A stretch of DNA of 64,000 nucleotides from an uncultured bacterium (GTDB lineage Bacteria; Verrucomicrobiota; Verrucomicrobiia; CAIQCK01): assembly GCA_903870275.1 (NCBI GenBank), contig CAIQCK010000046.1, positions 1 to 64,000 of the forward strand. The letters are read 5' to 3'. Shown here piece by piece: positions 36,382 through 45,896 of the stretch. Each line of letters opens with the position of its first letter. The stretch's first letter is position 1. The position numbers and the translations under genes are program-made. Under the pieces are notes generated by a model. It saw only the letters and a list, made by a program, of their open reading frames with translations, ran no database searches and was not told where the DNA came from.

Positions 36382-37387
36382 GGAAAAGGGTTAGCATCGG
36401 CTCAGGCACGCGGGTTGGCGCCTTCTCCGATTTTTGGTCGCTCAGACTGTTACGCTCCCAGAACACACCATCAGCGTAACCTTGAATTGAGGGATCAGCC
36501 GCGACGCGCTCGATGCGCTTCTGCGCCCAACAACAGTATTCGAGGTTTTGTTCAATCCCGAGGTATCGCCTGTTTAGCTTTTTGCACACGACCGCTGTTG
36601 TTCCGCTTCCTAGAAACGGGTCGAATACGAATGCTCCTTCCCGAGAACTTGCCAAAACGAGCTTTGCAATTAGCTTTTCTGGTTTTTGCGTTGGGTGGTC
36701 GGTATTCTCAGGCATCGACCAAAAGGGGATCGTGATGTCGGTCCAGATGTTCGAGGGATGCGTGAGGCGAAAATTACCTTCCTCACTTTCGTCCCAGTCC
36801 TTCGGCTTCCCCTCGGCATCTCGATACGGAGCGATGACTTTTCGCTTTAGCTTGACCGCTTCGACGTCAAAAACGAAGTCCTCACCCACGGTGCAGAACC
36901 AAATGTCCTCCGTGTTGTTCTTCCAGTTCGCCTTGGCTCCTCGCCCCTTTTCACGTTCCCAAGTAATCCTGTTCCTGACGCAAAAGTGTTCCTCAAGCAC
37001 TGGCGCAATGAGCGACGAAGTCTTCCAATCCGCGCAGACATAGACCGTCGCATTCGGCTTTAGCGTCGGCTTCAACTGCGACAGCAGGGAAGCGAACCAC
37101 TCGGTGTATTCTCGCTTCTCCTTCGCTTTGAACAAATGACCGTTGAAGTCTTTTGAGAGATTGTAAGGGGGATCCAATATCAGCAAATCGACGAAACCCT
37201 GCGGAAGGTGCTGCAAGGCATCGAAAACATCCTGCTGCACCACGGCATTCACAAGCGACGAGGCGGCCGCGGGTTCGGAAAGGTGTAAAAGAGTCGGAGC
37301 CAAAGCTGCCAATTCACCTTCGGTGCACGTCAACGTGCGGTTCCTTGGGGCGCGTTCTTTCGCACGGAACTGTGGTTCAGAGTTCAT
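36374..37387 (-). CDS. Type II DNA methyltransferase (beta class, N4-cytosine or N6-adenine)
   Basis: 337 residues from the ATG at 37387; a longer start at 37426 would add 13 residues. Catalytic motif IV is D72-P-P-Y-N, before the AdoMet-binding motif I at D256-P-F-L-G-S-G-T-T, the order that defines the beta class. H-P-T-Q-K-P precedes motif I as usual. The protein methylates an amino group of adenine or cytosine to protect host DNA from the overlapping endonuclease. Its GC content is lower than its neighbours. Confidence 0.93.
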   Translation of the reverse strand: MNSEPQFRAKERAPRNRTLTCTEGELAALAPTLLHLSEPAAASSLVNAVVQQDVFDALQHLPQGFVDLLILDPPYNLSKDFNGHLFKAKEKREYTEWFASLLSQLKPTLKPNATVYVCADWKTSSLIAPVLEEHFCVRNRITWEREKGRGAKANWKNNTEDIWFCTVGEDFVFDVEAVKLKRKVIAPYRDAEGKPKDWDESEEGNFRLTHPSNIWTDITIPFWSMPENTDHPTQKPEKLIAKLVLASSREGAFVFDPFLGSGTTAVVCKKLNRRYLGIEQNLEYCCWAQKRIERVAADPSIQGYADGVFWERNSLSDQKSEKAPTRVPEPMLTLFHE

Positions 37388-37802
37388 CTGTAGGAATTTT
37401 GATTGTGCGGCCCGGTCAGGCGGCACTGGTTTGCGGGCTGCTCATCGGGGCAGTGAGCAGGCCGACGGGATCCACCGAGACAAAATCCACGCGCCACACG
37501 CCGCGCGGGCTGCATGGTGGCGGTTGTCTGGTTCATCGGTGGTTTCGGCGACATTGTAGGCAGCCGCCGGCGGTGAGCAAGCGCAAACATCCTCCCGCTC
37601 GAGAAAAGGGGTCAGTCTTTGCATTTCGTCAAGTGACCTCCGTGTTCGTTCATCTTGTTGCGAGCTTCAACAGCTCTTGAGGCCACAAATCAAGATGGTC
37701 TTTCATGTTAACGAACTCCCACAGCCGTCAAACTGCCTGCACGTGACGCGCTGCGCCGACCAGCCAACACTCCAGCACTCCAAGACTCCAACATTCCAAG
37801 TC
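37388..37802. other. 415-bp intergenic stretch with repeat remnants
   Basis: No convincing gene. At about 37609-37632 lies AAAAGGGGTCAGTCTTTGCA, resembling a repeat that often flanks transposase or RAYT genes. At 37765-37800 there is a run of ACTCC/ACTCCA units like that between the ABC genes. The middle part (37400-37600) is high-GC with no frame of clear coding character. Together with the low-GC R-M pair, this looks like a junction where foreign DNA was inserted. Confidence 0.5.
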
Positions 37803-40682
37803 CTACTCCGCCAGCAGCGCCGCAAGTTTCCGGCGGAGGCCGCGGAGTTGTTCCTCCTGCTGGTCGCTGAAGTGGCCCTGGCGCTGCGCGTAAAGGTCCA
37901 TCCACGTGGCGAGGCGGTTGAAACTGTCGGCGTCGAGCCGGACACCGGCGTGGCCTTTGTCGGCGCGGAACAACGCCAGCAGTTTGCTCTGGCGGGCGGC
38001 GCAGTCGCCGACGAAGGAGCGGTCGCGCTCGTGGGCCAGTTTCTCCAAATCCTTTCCGCCGAACTGGAGCAGGCTGTCGTAGGACTTCGGCGCGGTGAGG
38101 TCGAGCCTGGCGGCGGCGATGTCCCCGCTGCCGGCGCGGTGGCAGGAGACGCAATTGTTGTCCAACACCGGCTGGACAAGCTGGTCGAACCGCAGCGGCC
38201 ACGAGCCGGACGGGCCGGGCGTGAGCCGCGACGGGCCGCGGCGGGCGGCGAGCGGCACGGCGCGCGCGGCCACCGGCGCGCTGTCGCGCGATTCGTGGCA
38301 GCCGACGCAGGCGAGCGTCTGGCGCGGCGTGACGTAGGTGAGGCTGCGCATCGTCTGGATCGCCAGCCCGTCGGCGTCGAGCGCCTGGAAGAAAACCGAG
38401 ACGCCGCTCGGCGCGCGGAAATACGCCGAGCCGTCCGCCTCCACCGGCGCGGTGCCGATCAGGAACTTGCCGGGGTCTTCGCGCGACATGCCGATGACCG
38501 GTTTGTTCATGTGCGGCTGCACCTTCGGCGGCACGCCGATGACTCGCAGCGATTTCACCGCGCCGCGCGTCACGCCGGGCAGTCCCTGGTAAATGTCCTG
38601 AAGCAGAAAGCTGCCCTCGATGGCCTCGTCCGCCTTGGCGCTGGCGGCGAGGGCGGGCGGACGCGGCTGGCGGCGGACCGGAATCGGGTTGCTGCTGGAA
38701 ATCGCCGGGTCGCGGTAAAGCAGGCTCAGGTTGCCGAACGCGTCGTAGAGATAGAGGCCCATCGCGTTGACGGGATTCCGCTCGGTGTTGTCCACGCGGC
38801 AATGCGGCGGCAACGCGCGGTTGCTCCAGCCGGCGAGGAAATGCTGCTCCGAGAGCGGCCACGGGTTCGCGTAGTAGGCGCCGACGTTCGCCTCGGTTTC
38901 CGGGAACGGAATCTCCGGCGTCAGGCGCACGATCGGCGCGGCTTCCTCGGTGCCGAGGTTGCGGTCGAGCAGCACCAGCGAGCCGCCGATGATGGAATGA
39001 TGCGCGGTGGCGGTGAAGACGAGCTTGTGCGAGCGCGGGATCGGCCGCGCGTCGCAGACGACCTGCGGGCGGACGGTGTAGTTGCCATAGACCAGTTGCG
39101 GGTTGGTGCCATCGGGGTTGGTGGACCAGAGGCTGAAGAACGGCCCGTTGAAGCGGTCAATGTAATCCCACCGCGTGTAGAGGACGCGCCCGTCGTTGGC
39201 GACCGCCGGCGTGTATTCGAAGTTCTCGAACGCCGAGATCGGCCGCAGGTTTCCACCGTCCGCGTTCATCGCGTGCAGCGTGAAGACCGGCACCGGCCGG
39301 AAGTTGTCGCCGCCGCAACGCACGTAGCTGTCGGGCAGGTCTTCGCGCGCCGTGCCGGCGGTGCCGGCGGAGTCGGTCTGGAGAAACACGCCTTTGCGCG
39401 TCGAGAGAAACACGATGTCGCCGCCCGGCAGATAGCGCGCGTCGAAGTCGTCGTAGCGCCCGTGCGTCAACTGCCGCCGCCCGCTGCCGTCGAGGTTCAT
39501 CTCGAAGATATGATGGAACGAATCCTCCGGCAGGTTCGATTTCGTGACCTTGTCCTTCAGTTCCGGCACCTCCGGATAAAAGCGGCAGTAGGCGAAGAGC
39601 ACCTTCCGGCCGTCGCTGGAGAGGTCGGGCCGCAGGAAACTTCCGGCCGGCATGTCGGCGGTGAGGCAGCGCAGCCTCGGTTGCGGTCCCTTGAAGTTTT
39701 CCAGCACAAACACGCCGCCGCCCGGCCGCGACCACCAGCCGTAGAACTGGTCCGACATGTGCGGGAATTGCGTCGGCGCGGATTTCACAAAGAGAACCGA
39801 ATCGAAATCGAGCAACGGATTCCGCAGCGCCAGCTTTCGCACCGCCCAACGCGCGTCGAGGTAAAGCCGCTGCCGCGCGTCCTCGGCGGCGTCGGAGGGA
39901 AGCCGCTTCAGTTGATCGCCGAGCTGCCGCAGCGCCGCCGCGTCATCATCCACCGCCACGCCGCGCGCGCGCAAATCCTCCGCGAGCCGCAGGCCGCGCT
40001 CGATGACCTTCGCCGTGGGGAACACGCGCGGCCCGGCCGGCGCGGGCATGTGCGTCGCCGACCACGCGCTGACGCTGCTTTGTGTCGCCGGCCTGCCGCG
40101 CGCGACGTTGCGGCCGTCCGCGGCGTAAATCTCCACCTCGTCAAGATGGAAGTAACTCTTGCCGCGCAGTTGCAGCCGGACGTAACGCGCCGTCGCGCCG
40201 TTGAGCGGCACGGCGAGCGGTTTCTTGTCGGTGAAGCCGTAGAACGTCGTGCCGTTGTGCTGGTAAGCCTGCCGGAAATCTTTCGCGTCGTCGGAGAGCA
40301 GCACGATGATCCGCGAGTTGCGCGGGGCGCAACTGTCGCAGCGGTTGTAGAGCACGATGCGCTCCAGCGCCGTCGCCTTGCCGAGGTCCACCTGCCACCA
40401 CGGGTCTTGTTCATACGCGGTGTGGAAACCCCACTTGCCGTCCTTCACGCCATCGCACCCGCCCGCGGCGTCCTGCGCCGGCGTCATCTTCCCGCCAACG
40501 CGCGGACCGGTTTCGCCGGCGCTCTGGCGGAGTGATTCGGGATTCAGCCAGTCGGCTTCGATCTGCTGCGGGCTGATGACCGCCGCGCCGGTCTGGATCG
40601 CCGGCGCATCATCTCGAGCGGCGGTGAGAAGCAAGAGGCTGAAAAAGCACACCGCCTGGAGGACGCAACGGTTCCTTCTCAT
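37803..40682 (-). CDS. HZS-alpha-like exported multidomain protein with two c-type heme sites
   Basis: 959 residues with a signal peptide (hydrophobic run to T-A-A-R). An F5/8-type C (discoidin-like) domain covers about 40-190 (W-W-Q-V-D-L-G and Y-V-R-L-Q-L-R-G-K). A TolB/WD40-like propeller follows (P-D-L-S-S-D-G-R-K-V-L-F-A-Y, S-T-R-K-G, L-Y-T-R-W-D-Y). Two C-x-x-C-H heme motifs lie at 792-796 (C-V-G-C-H) and 844-848 (C-V-S-C-H). This layout is that of the hydrazine-synthase-alpha-like family of Planctomycetes and Verrucomicrobia. No other anammox gene is present, so hydrazine chemistry is not implied. It is probably a periplasmic redox or glycan-linked protein. Confidence 0.75.
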   Translation of the reverse strand: MRRNRCVLQAVCFFSLLLLTAARDDAPAIQTGAAVISPQQIEADWLNPESLRQSAGETGPRVGGKMTPAQDAAGGCDGVKDGKWGFHTAYEQDPWWQVDLGKATALERIVLYNRCDSCAPRNSRIIVLLSDDAKDFRQAYQHNGTTFYGFTDKKPLAVPLNGATARYVRLQLRGKSYFHLDEVEIYAADGRNVARGRPATQSSVSAWSATHMPAPAGPRVFPTAKVIERGLRLAEDLRARGVAVDDDAAALRQLGDQLKRLPSDAAEDARQRLYLDARWAVRKLALRNPLLDFDSVLFVKSAPTQFPHMSDQFYGWWSRPGGGVFVLENFKGPQPRLRCLTADMPAGSFLRPDLSSDGRKVLFAYCRFYPEVPELKDKVTKSNLPEDSFHHIFEMNLDGSGRRQLTHGRYDDFDARYLPGGDIVFLSTRKGVFLQTDSAGTAGTAREDLPDSYVRCGGDNFRPVPVFTLHAMNADGGNLRPISAFENFEYTPAVANDGRVLYTRWDYIDRFNGPFFSLWSTNPDGTNPQLVYGNYTVRPQVVCDARPIPRSHKLVFTATAHHSIIGGSLVLLDRNLGTEEAAPIVRLTPEIPFPETEANVGAYYANPWPLSEQHFLAGWSNRALPPHCRVDNTERNPVNAMGLYLYDAFGNLSLLYRDPAISSSNPIPVRRQPRPPALAASAKADEAIEGSFLLQDIYQGLPGVTRGAVKSLRVIGVPPKVQPHMNKPVIGMSREDPGKFLIGTAPVEADGSAYFRAPSGVSVFFQALDADGLAIQTMRSLTYVTPRQTLACVGCHESRDSAPVAARAVPLAARRGPSRLTPGPSGSWPLRFDQLVQPVLDNNCVSCHRAGSGDIAAARLDLTAPKSYDSLLQFGGKDLEKLAHERDRSFVGDCAARQSKLLALFRADKGHAGVRLDADSFNRLATWMDLYAQRQGHFSDQQEEQLRGLRRKLAALLAE

Positions 40683-40775
40683 ACCGGATTTGTTAGCAGA
40701 CCCCGGCGCGAACGGCGAGCCGATTCCTTCCTAAATCCTCGGCAAACAAGCCATCGTCGTGTATGAGGTCGGGGC

Positions 40776-41915
40776 ATGACCCATCAGCATCGCGGTGGCC
40801 TGTGGTCGAAGATGATTTCGCTGGCGGCGGCGGTCGCGCTGGCCGGCGCGGCGGAGACTGAAAACGTTCCGGCGCTGCGCGATGTCTTCAAAGACAAGTT
40901 CGACATCGGCGTCGCGGCGGAGGTGTTGCCGGGGAACTACCAGCCGGAGGAACTCGCGCTGCTCTGCCGCCACTTCGGCGTCGTGACGCCGGAGAACGAC
41001 CTGAAGCTCCATCATGTCCAGCCGCGCGAGGGCGCGTTCCGCTTCGAGAGGCCCGACGCGTTCGTGGCGTTCGCGGAGGCCCATCATCTGAAGATCGTCG
41101 GCCACAATCTGTTCTGGATGCGCGACAACGAGACGCCGGCATGGTTCTTCAAGGACGGCGATCAACCGGCTTCGCGTGACCTGGTTCTGAAACGGATGCG
41201 CGAACACGCCCGCGCCGTCGCGGGCCGTTATCGCGGCAGGATTGCCTGCTGGGACGTGGCGAACGAGGCGCTCTCGGACGGCGGCGAATTTCTGCGTCCG
41301 TCGAAATGGCAATCGCTGGCCGGCGATGACGTTGTCGAGCAGGCGTTCCGTTTCGCCCACGAGGCCGACCCGCAGGCGAAGCTGATTTACAACGACTACT
41401 CGATCGAGTCGCCGGAAAAACGCCCGAAGCTCCTGCGGCTGCTGCGCGAGTTCAAGGCCCGCGGCGCGCCGATTCACGTCGTCGGCATTCAGGGCCATTG
41501 GGAACTGGACGCCATTCCGTTCGCCGACATCGAGAAGACCATCGAGGCCGTAAGCCAACTCGGCGTGAAAGTGGCGATCACGGAACTGGACCTCGGCGTG
41601 GTGCGGCGTGGCGAGGCGTGGATGGACGCCGGCAAGCAACGGGAGGCGTTGAAGAAGCCCGATCTCTACGCCGCCGGTTGCCCGCCCGACGTGCTTCAGC
41701 GGCAGGCGGAGCAATATGCCCGATTGTTTCAACTTTTGCTCAAACATGCCGGAGCCGTGGAGCGCGTGACGTTCTGGGGTCTGCACGACGGGCGCAGCTG
41801 GCTCAACGACTGGCCGTGGAAGAGGACCGACCACGGTTTGATTTTCGACCGCCGGTTCCAACCCAAGCCCGCGTTCTTCGCCATCGCCGCCGAAACCTCC
41901 TGCAGCAAGCCGTAG
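40776..41915 (+). CDS. Endo-1,4-beta-xylanase, GH10
   Basis: 379 residues with a short signal-like segment ([12 protein letters not shown]). GH10 signatures are visible: N-D-L-K-L near the N-terminus, G-H-N-L-F-W, the acid/base W-D-V-A-N-E164-A-L and the nucleophile I-T-E270-L-D-L. The canonical H after G-H-x-L-x-W is Met here, an unusual change close to the active site. It hydrolyses internal beta-1,4 bonds in xylan, outside the cytoplasm. It diverges from the HZS-alpha-like gene across 93 bp. A acetylxylan-esterase-like gene at the left end could assist it. Confidence 0.93.
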   Translation: MTHQHRGGLWSKMISLAAAVALAGAAETENVPALRDVFKDKFDIGVAAEVLPGNYQPEELALLCRHFGVVTPENDLKLHHVQPREGAFRFERPDAFVAFAEAHHLKIVGHNLFWMRDNETPAWFFKDGDQPASRDLVLKRMREHARAVAGRYRGRIACWDVANEALSDGGEFLRPSKWQSLAGDDVVEQAFRFAHEADPQAKLIYNDYSIESPEKRPKLLRLLREFKARGAPIHVVGIQGHWELDAIPFADIEKTIEAVSQLGVKVAITELDLGVVRRGEAWMDAGKQREALKKPDLYAAGCPPDVLQRQAEQYARLFQLLLKHAGAVERVTFWGLHDGRSWLNDWPWKRTDHGLIFDRRFQPKPAFFAIAAETSCSKP

Positions 41916-42007
41916 CCGCGGCGCCGCCGGCCTTTGACTTGCGCGTTTGCGGTTTCGTTGTAGGTTCCGCGGTGTCTGAATACGAAATCGAAACCGGAGA
42001 GAAACCC

Positions 42008-42727
42008 ATGATGACCCGCCGAGATGCCCTGAAGAAAACCGCGCTCCTCACTGCCGTGACAACCCTTCCCTGGCTGTTGCGCCGCCAAGCCATCGCAGCC
42101 GCCGCCGCGCCCGCCGGGCCGTTCACGCTGCCGCCGCTGCTTTTTGCGTTCGACGCGCTCGAACCGCACATTGACGCGCGGACGATGGAGATCCACCACG
42201 ACAAACACCACCAGACTTACGTCACCAACCTGAACAAGGCGGTGGCCGGCCATGCCGATCTGGCTGGAAAGACGGTCGAGGAACTCATCCGCGATTTGAA
42301 ATCCGTGCCCGAGAGCATCCGCAAGGCGGTGCAGAACAGCGGCGGCGGTCACGCCAATCATTCGTTCTTCTGGCAGTGTCTCAAAAAGAACGATGGCGGC
42401 AAACCCGCCGGCGAGCTGGACAAAGCCATCGAGAAGAAATGGGGCAGTTTCGACGGGTTCAAGGCGGAGTTCACCAAGGCCGCCACCACACAATTCGGCA
42501 GCGGCTGGGCATGGCTGTCACTCGACGGCAGGGAACTCGCCATCGAGCAGACGCCGAATCAGGACAGCCCGCTCTCGCGAGGCCGCACGCCGTTGCTCAC
42601 GATTGACGTTTGGGAGCACGCCTACTACCTCAAGTATCAGAACCGCCGGCCGGAATACATCGCCGCATTCTACAACGTGATCAACTGGGACTTCGTCTCC
42701 GAGCGTTACGCGAAGCTTGTGAGTTGA
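42008..42727 (+). CDS. Superoxide dismutase (Fe/Mn), Tat-exported
   Basis: 239 residues from the ATG at 42008 (a second ATG follows at 42011). The N-terminus [13 protein letters not shown] is a Tat signal, so folded enzyme with metal is exported. The mature protein has metal ligands in H-H-D-K-H-H (near residue 60), H-A-N-H-S-F-F-W and D-V-W-E-H-A-Y-Y-L, plus G-S-G-W-A-W-L. Fe versus Mn cannot be decided. It detoxifies superoxide in the periplasm. It starts 92 bp after the GH10 stop, so it may share that transcript. No other oxidative-stress gene adjoins it. Confidence 0.94.
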   Translation: MMTRRDALKKTALLTAVTTLPWLLRRQAIAAAAAPAGPFTLPPLLFAFDALEPHIDARTMEIHHDKHHQTYVTNLNKAVAGHADLAGKTVEELIRDLKSVPESIRKAVQNSGGGHANHSFFWQCLKKNDGGKPAGELDKAIEKKWGSFDGFKAEFTKAATTQFGSGWAWLSLDGRELAIEQTPNQDSPLSRGRTPLLTIDVWEHAYYLKYQNRRPEYIAAFYNVINWDFVSERYAKLVS

Positions 42728-42913
42728 AATTCGAAGCGCGCCGACTGCCGCTGTCGTCGAAGTCGAAGATCGAGGTTGTGCCGGCAAGGATGCCGTCGCC
42801 AGCGTGAACTTTGTCTTTCGGGGTGAAAGAGCCTTGTCTCCGGCCGGCTTCCATTCTAGATTTCGCGCCGACATCCGCGGAGTCAACATACGAACATTCA
42901 GAAAAAGCTGATT

Positions 42914-43864
42914 ATGAGCAAATCATCGTCCTCGCACATCACGCGTCGTCAAATGTTGCAGCGCAGCGCCGGCCTCGCCACCGCGGGCGCGCTGGGCGCG
43001 AAAGCAGGAGTCGCGCAGGCCGCCGGTGCCGCCGTCACCAAGGGCCGCATCAAGCAATCCATCGTGTATTGGTGCTTCGAGACGGCCGGGGACAAATGGG
43101 GCATCGAGAAAATGTGCCAGATCGCCAAGCAACTCGGCGTCACCAGCGTCGAGCTTCTCGATGCGAAGCATTATCCCGTGCTCAAGCAACACGGCCTGAC
43201 CAACGCCATCGCGCAGATTGACATGAGTCCCGATGCGCCGTTCGTGTTCGGCTTCAACAATCCCGACAACTGGCCGCGCGTGACGAAGGCCACCGAGGAG
43301 GCCATTGACGGGGCCGCCGCCTACGGCTATCCGAGCGTCATCTGTTTCACCGGCTACAGCGCGAAGAATCCGCACGATCCCAAAAGCCCGCGCATCTCGC
43401 CGGAGCGCGGCGCGAAGAATTGCGTCGAGGGCTTCAAGAAGATCGTCCGTTACGCGGAGAAGAAGAACATCACGCTCTGCATGGAGATGCTGAACACCCG
43501 CGCGACCGATCACCCGATGAAGGGCCATCCCGGCTACCAGGGTGACCATGTGGATTATTGCATAGACATCATTCGCAAGGTCGGCTCGCCGCGGCTGAAA
43601 CTGTTGTTCGACGTCTATCACGTCCAAATCATGGACGGCGACGTCATCCGGCGCATTGGACAGATCAAGGAATTCATCGGCCACGTCCACGTCGCCGGCG
43701 TTCCCGGCCGCGGCGAATTGGACGCCAAACAGGAGGTAAACTTCCCGCCGATCATGCAGGCGCTGCTCGACGTGGGCTACACCGGCTACGTCGGGCAGGA
43801 GTTCATCCCGACGCGCGACCCGCTCCAGGGCTTGCGCGAGGCGATCAGCCTCTGCGACGTGTAA
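42914..43864 (+). CDS. TIM-barrel sugar isomerase/epimerase-like protein, Tat-exported
   Basis: 316 residues starting with a Tat signal (I-T-R-R-Q-M-L-Q-R-S then Ala-rich). The barrel matches the hydroxypyruvate isomerase / AP-endonuclease-2 family: C-M-E-M-L-N-T-R, F-D-V-Y-H-V-Q, H-V-H-V-A-G-V-P-G-R-G-E and G-Q-E-F-I-P supply the Glu/Asp/His/Glu metal ligands. Cytoplasmic relatives isomerise hydroxypyruvate or ketoses; Tat-exported versions are common in Verrucomicrobiota and uncharacterised. The next gene begins 20 bases later on the same strand, so they are probably co-transcribed. Confidence 0.88.
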   Translation: MSKSSSSHITRRQMLQRSAGLATAGALGAKAGVAQAAGAAVTKGRIKQSIVYWCFETAGDKWGIEKMCQIAKQLGVTSVELLDAKHYPVLKQHGLTNAIAQIDMSPDAPFVFGFNNPDNWPRVTKATEEAIDGAAAYGYPSVICFTGYSAKNPHDPKSPRISPERGAKNCVEGFKKIVRYAEKKNITLCMEMLNTRATDHPMKGHPGYQGDHVDYCIDIIRKVGSPRLKLLFDVYHVQIMDGDVIRRIGQIKEFIGHVHVAGVPGRGELDAKQEVNFPPIMQALLDVGYTGYVGQEFIPTRDPLQGLREAISLCDV

Positions 43865-43884
43865 CGCCGGACGGGTTTCGCATC

Positions 43885-45831
43885 GTGTCACAACCAGCCA
43901 GTTGCAGCGGTTTTCGGAAGCAGGCGTTGCGGCTTCTCGCCTCAACCTTGCTGATTCTGCCGGCGACTGTGACGCCGCTTTCCGCCGCGACGAAAGACCT
44001 CGGCAACGGCTTCAGCGACCACGGCGTCGCCACGCCCGTGAGCAACGATCGCGGCGTGGTGGCGGCGGCGGACGGCGACGGGCGCGACGTGGCGCTGGTG
44101 TGGCTCTACGATCATCGCGGCGGCTACGCGCTTCTGATGGTGGACGCGGCGACGGGCCAAAGCACAGAGTTTCCAACGCCGTATCCGTGGGCCAACGACG
44201 GGCCCTATGCCTCGATCCTGTCAAGCGAGGGGAAATACTACACGCATTTCGGCAGCCATTTCTCGGAGTTCGATCCCGTCAAGCGCGCGTTCACGTTTGT
44301 CGGGAAAACCAAGCCGCAGATGGCGATGAGCATGACGGAAGCCGACGACGGCACGATTTGGTCGGCGACCTATCCGAACTGCGGCCTCGTCTCGTTCAAT
44401 CCGAAGACACGCGAGCTCAAGGACCACGGCTATGTGAACAAGGAGAACTGGATGCAATACCCGCGCAGCGTGGCGGTGGACGACGCGGGCTGGGTGTATG
44501 TCAGCGTTGGCAGCACCGCCGGCCAGATTGTCATCTACGACCCGCAGACCGCCAAGGCGACGCCGTTTTTTGCCTCGAACGAGCGCAGCAAAGGCTACAC
44601 CTCGCTTTATCGTGATCTGGACGGCATGGTTTATGGCTGCGCGCCGAACGGCGCGAGCGACGGCTGGTATGAATTCCACAAAGGCGAGGCCCGCAAGGTC
44701 GGCAAGCACGCGGCGAAGATGAAACCCATCATCGCTGGCAGCCAGGGTCTGATGTATCCCGGATTTCCCGACGGCAAGCGGCTCGTGCGTTGTGACACCG
44801 TCGAGCGCGCCATGGTCGTCGCCGATCCGAAGACGAAGCAGACGAAGACGTTGAAATTCGACTACACCAGCGAGGGCGCGGGTGTCATGGGCGTCGCCGC
44901 CGCGCCCGACGGCACGATCTGCGGCGGCACGGCGTTCCCGATGCGCTTCTTCAGTTTCAACCCGAAGAGCGACCAGTGGACCAACCGGCCCGCCTACAGC
45001 CAGTTCAACACCGTGGCGCGGCAAGGCGACCGGTTTTTCTTCGGCGGCTACGGCCACGGTTTTCTGCTGGAGTGGGACCCGGCGCGCCCGTGGGTGGACA
45101 CCGTGAAGGGCCGCGCGGATTGCAACCCGTTGTTCCTGACCGACTGCCATCCCACCATCAATCGCCCGCACAAACTGCTCGCACATCCCGACGGTCGGAC
45201 GCTCGTGCTCGCCGGCACGCCCGGCTACGGCTACACCGGCGGTGGCCTGCTTTTCTGGGACCGCCAGACCCGCACGCGGACGCTGCTCGAACACACCGAC
45301 ATCCTCCCGCAACACTCGACGATGACATTGGCGGCGTTGCCCGGCGGCAAACTGCTTGGCGGCACCACGACCGCCGCCGGCACCGGCGGCGAGAAGAAGG
45401 CCACCGAGGCGGAGCTTTACCTCATGGACATGGCGACGAAGAAACTCGACTGGCATGCCGTCGTGTTTCCCGGTGTGCAGAGCTACACCGATCTTTGCCC
45501 CGGCCCAAAGGGTCTGGTCTTCGGCTTCGCGGATTACGGACGGTTTTTCGTATTCGATCCCGCCGCGCGCAAAGTCGTCCATGAGGAAAACACATCGGCG
45601 ACGTTCGGCCCGACGACCTCAAACCAAGGCCCGCGCGTTTTTGTCACCGACGGCAAGAGCCGTTTTTTCATTTTGTTTCTGCGCGGCATCGCCGAACTGA
45701 ATCCCGACACTTTCAAAATCACGCTGCTGGCCAAGTCGCCCGTGCCCATCAGCGGCGGCGGCGATTACCTCGACGGCCGTATCTACTTCGCCAGTGGCTC
45801 GCACGTTTACAGCTTCAAAACCGCGGATTGA
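43885..45831 (+). CDS. Exported beta-propeller protein of unknown function
   Basis: 648 residues if translation starts at the GTG at 43885. That start gives a signal peptide (L-R-L-L-A-S-T-L-L-I-L-P ending L-S-A-A-T); the longer frame to 43558 overlaps the TIM-barrel gene and is shadow. The rest is a string of beta-propeller blades with repeated G-x-x-Y, D-G-T-I-W/C and F-D/N-P motifs. I recognise no enzyme active site. It follows the TIM-barrel gene by 20 bases, so a shared role in sugar handling or sensing is likely. NHL- or Kelch-like structure is an inference. Confidence 0.75.
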   Translation: MSQPASCSGFRKQALRLLASTLLILPATVTPLSAATKDLGNGFSDHGVATPVSNDRGVVAAADGDGRDVALVWLYDHRGGYALLMVDAATGQSTEFPTPYPWANDGPYASILSSEGKYYTHFGSHFSEFDPVKRAFTFVGKTKPQMAMSMTEADDGTIWSATYPNCGLVSFNPKTRELKDHGYVNKENWMQYPRSVAVDDAGWVYVSVGSTAGQIVIYDPQTAKATPFFASNERSKGYTSLYRDLDGMVYGCAPNGASDGWYEFHKGEARKVGKHAAKMKPIIAGSQGLMYPGFPDGKRLVRCDTVERAMVVADPKTKQTKTLKFDYTSEGAGVMGVAAAPDGTICGGTAFPMRFFSFNPKSDQWTNRPAYSQFNTVARQGDRFFFGGYGHGFLLEWDPARPWVDTVKGRADCNPLFLTDCHPTINRPHKLLAHPDGRTLVLAGTPGYGYTGGGLLFWDRQTRTRTLLEHTDILPQHSTMTLAALPGGKLLGGTTTAAGTGGEKKATEAELYLMDMATKKLDWHAVVFPGVQSYTDLCPGPKGLVFGFADYGRFFVFDPAARKVVHEENTSATFGPTTSNQGPRVFVTDGKSRFFILFLRGIAELNPDTFKITLLAKSPVPISGGGDYLDGRIYFASGSHVYSFKTAD

Positions 45832-45896
45832 TGACGCCCGCGCCGCTCACTACATACGGCTCGATAGGATGAACAAAAGTTTGCGGTAAAAATGGG

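Noticed and set aside
37153-37680. Open frame across the R-M upstream gap
   Set aside because: It overlaps the start of the methyltransferase on the other strand, and its composition and lack of any recognisable motif fit a shadow frame.
37803-40682. Evidence for anammox-type hydrazine metabolism
   Set aside because: Only the HZS-alpha-like architecture is present; no hydrazine synthase beta/gamma or hydrazine dehydrogenase genes occur, and the family is common in non-anammox bacteria.
43558-43884. N-terminal extension of the propeller protein
   Set aside because: It overlaps the TIM-barrel gene in another frame and lacks signal-peptide character; the GTG at 43885 gives a proper signal peptide.
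45832-45896. Manganese riboswitch ahead of mntP
   Set aside because: The gap is only 65 bases and shows none of the paired elements of the yybP-ykoY motif.
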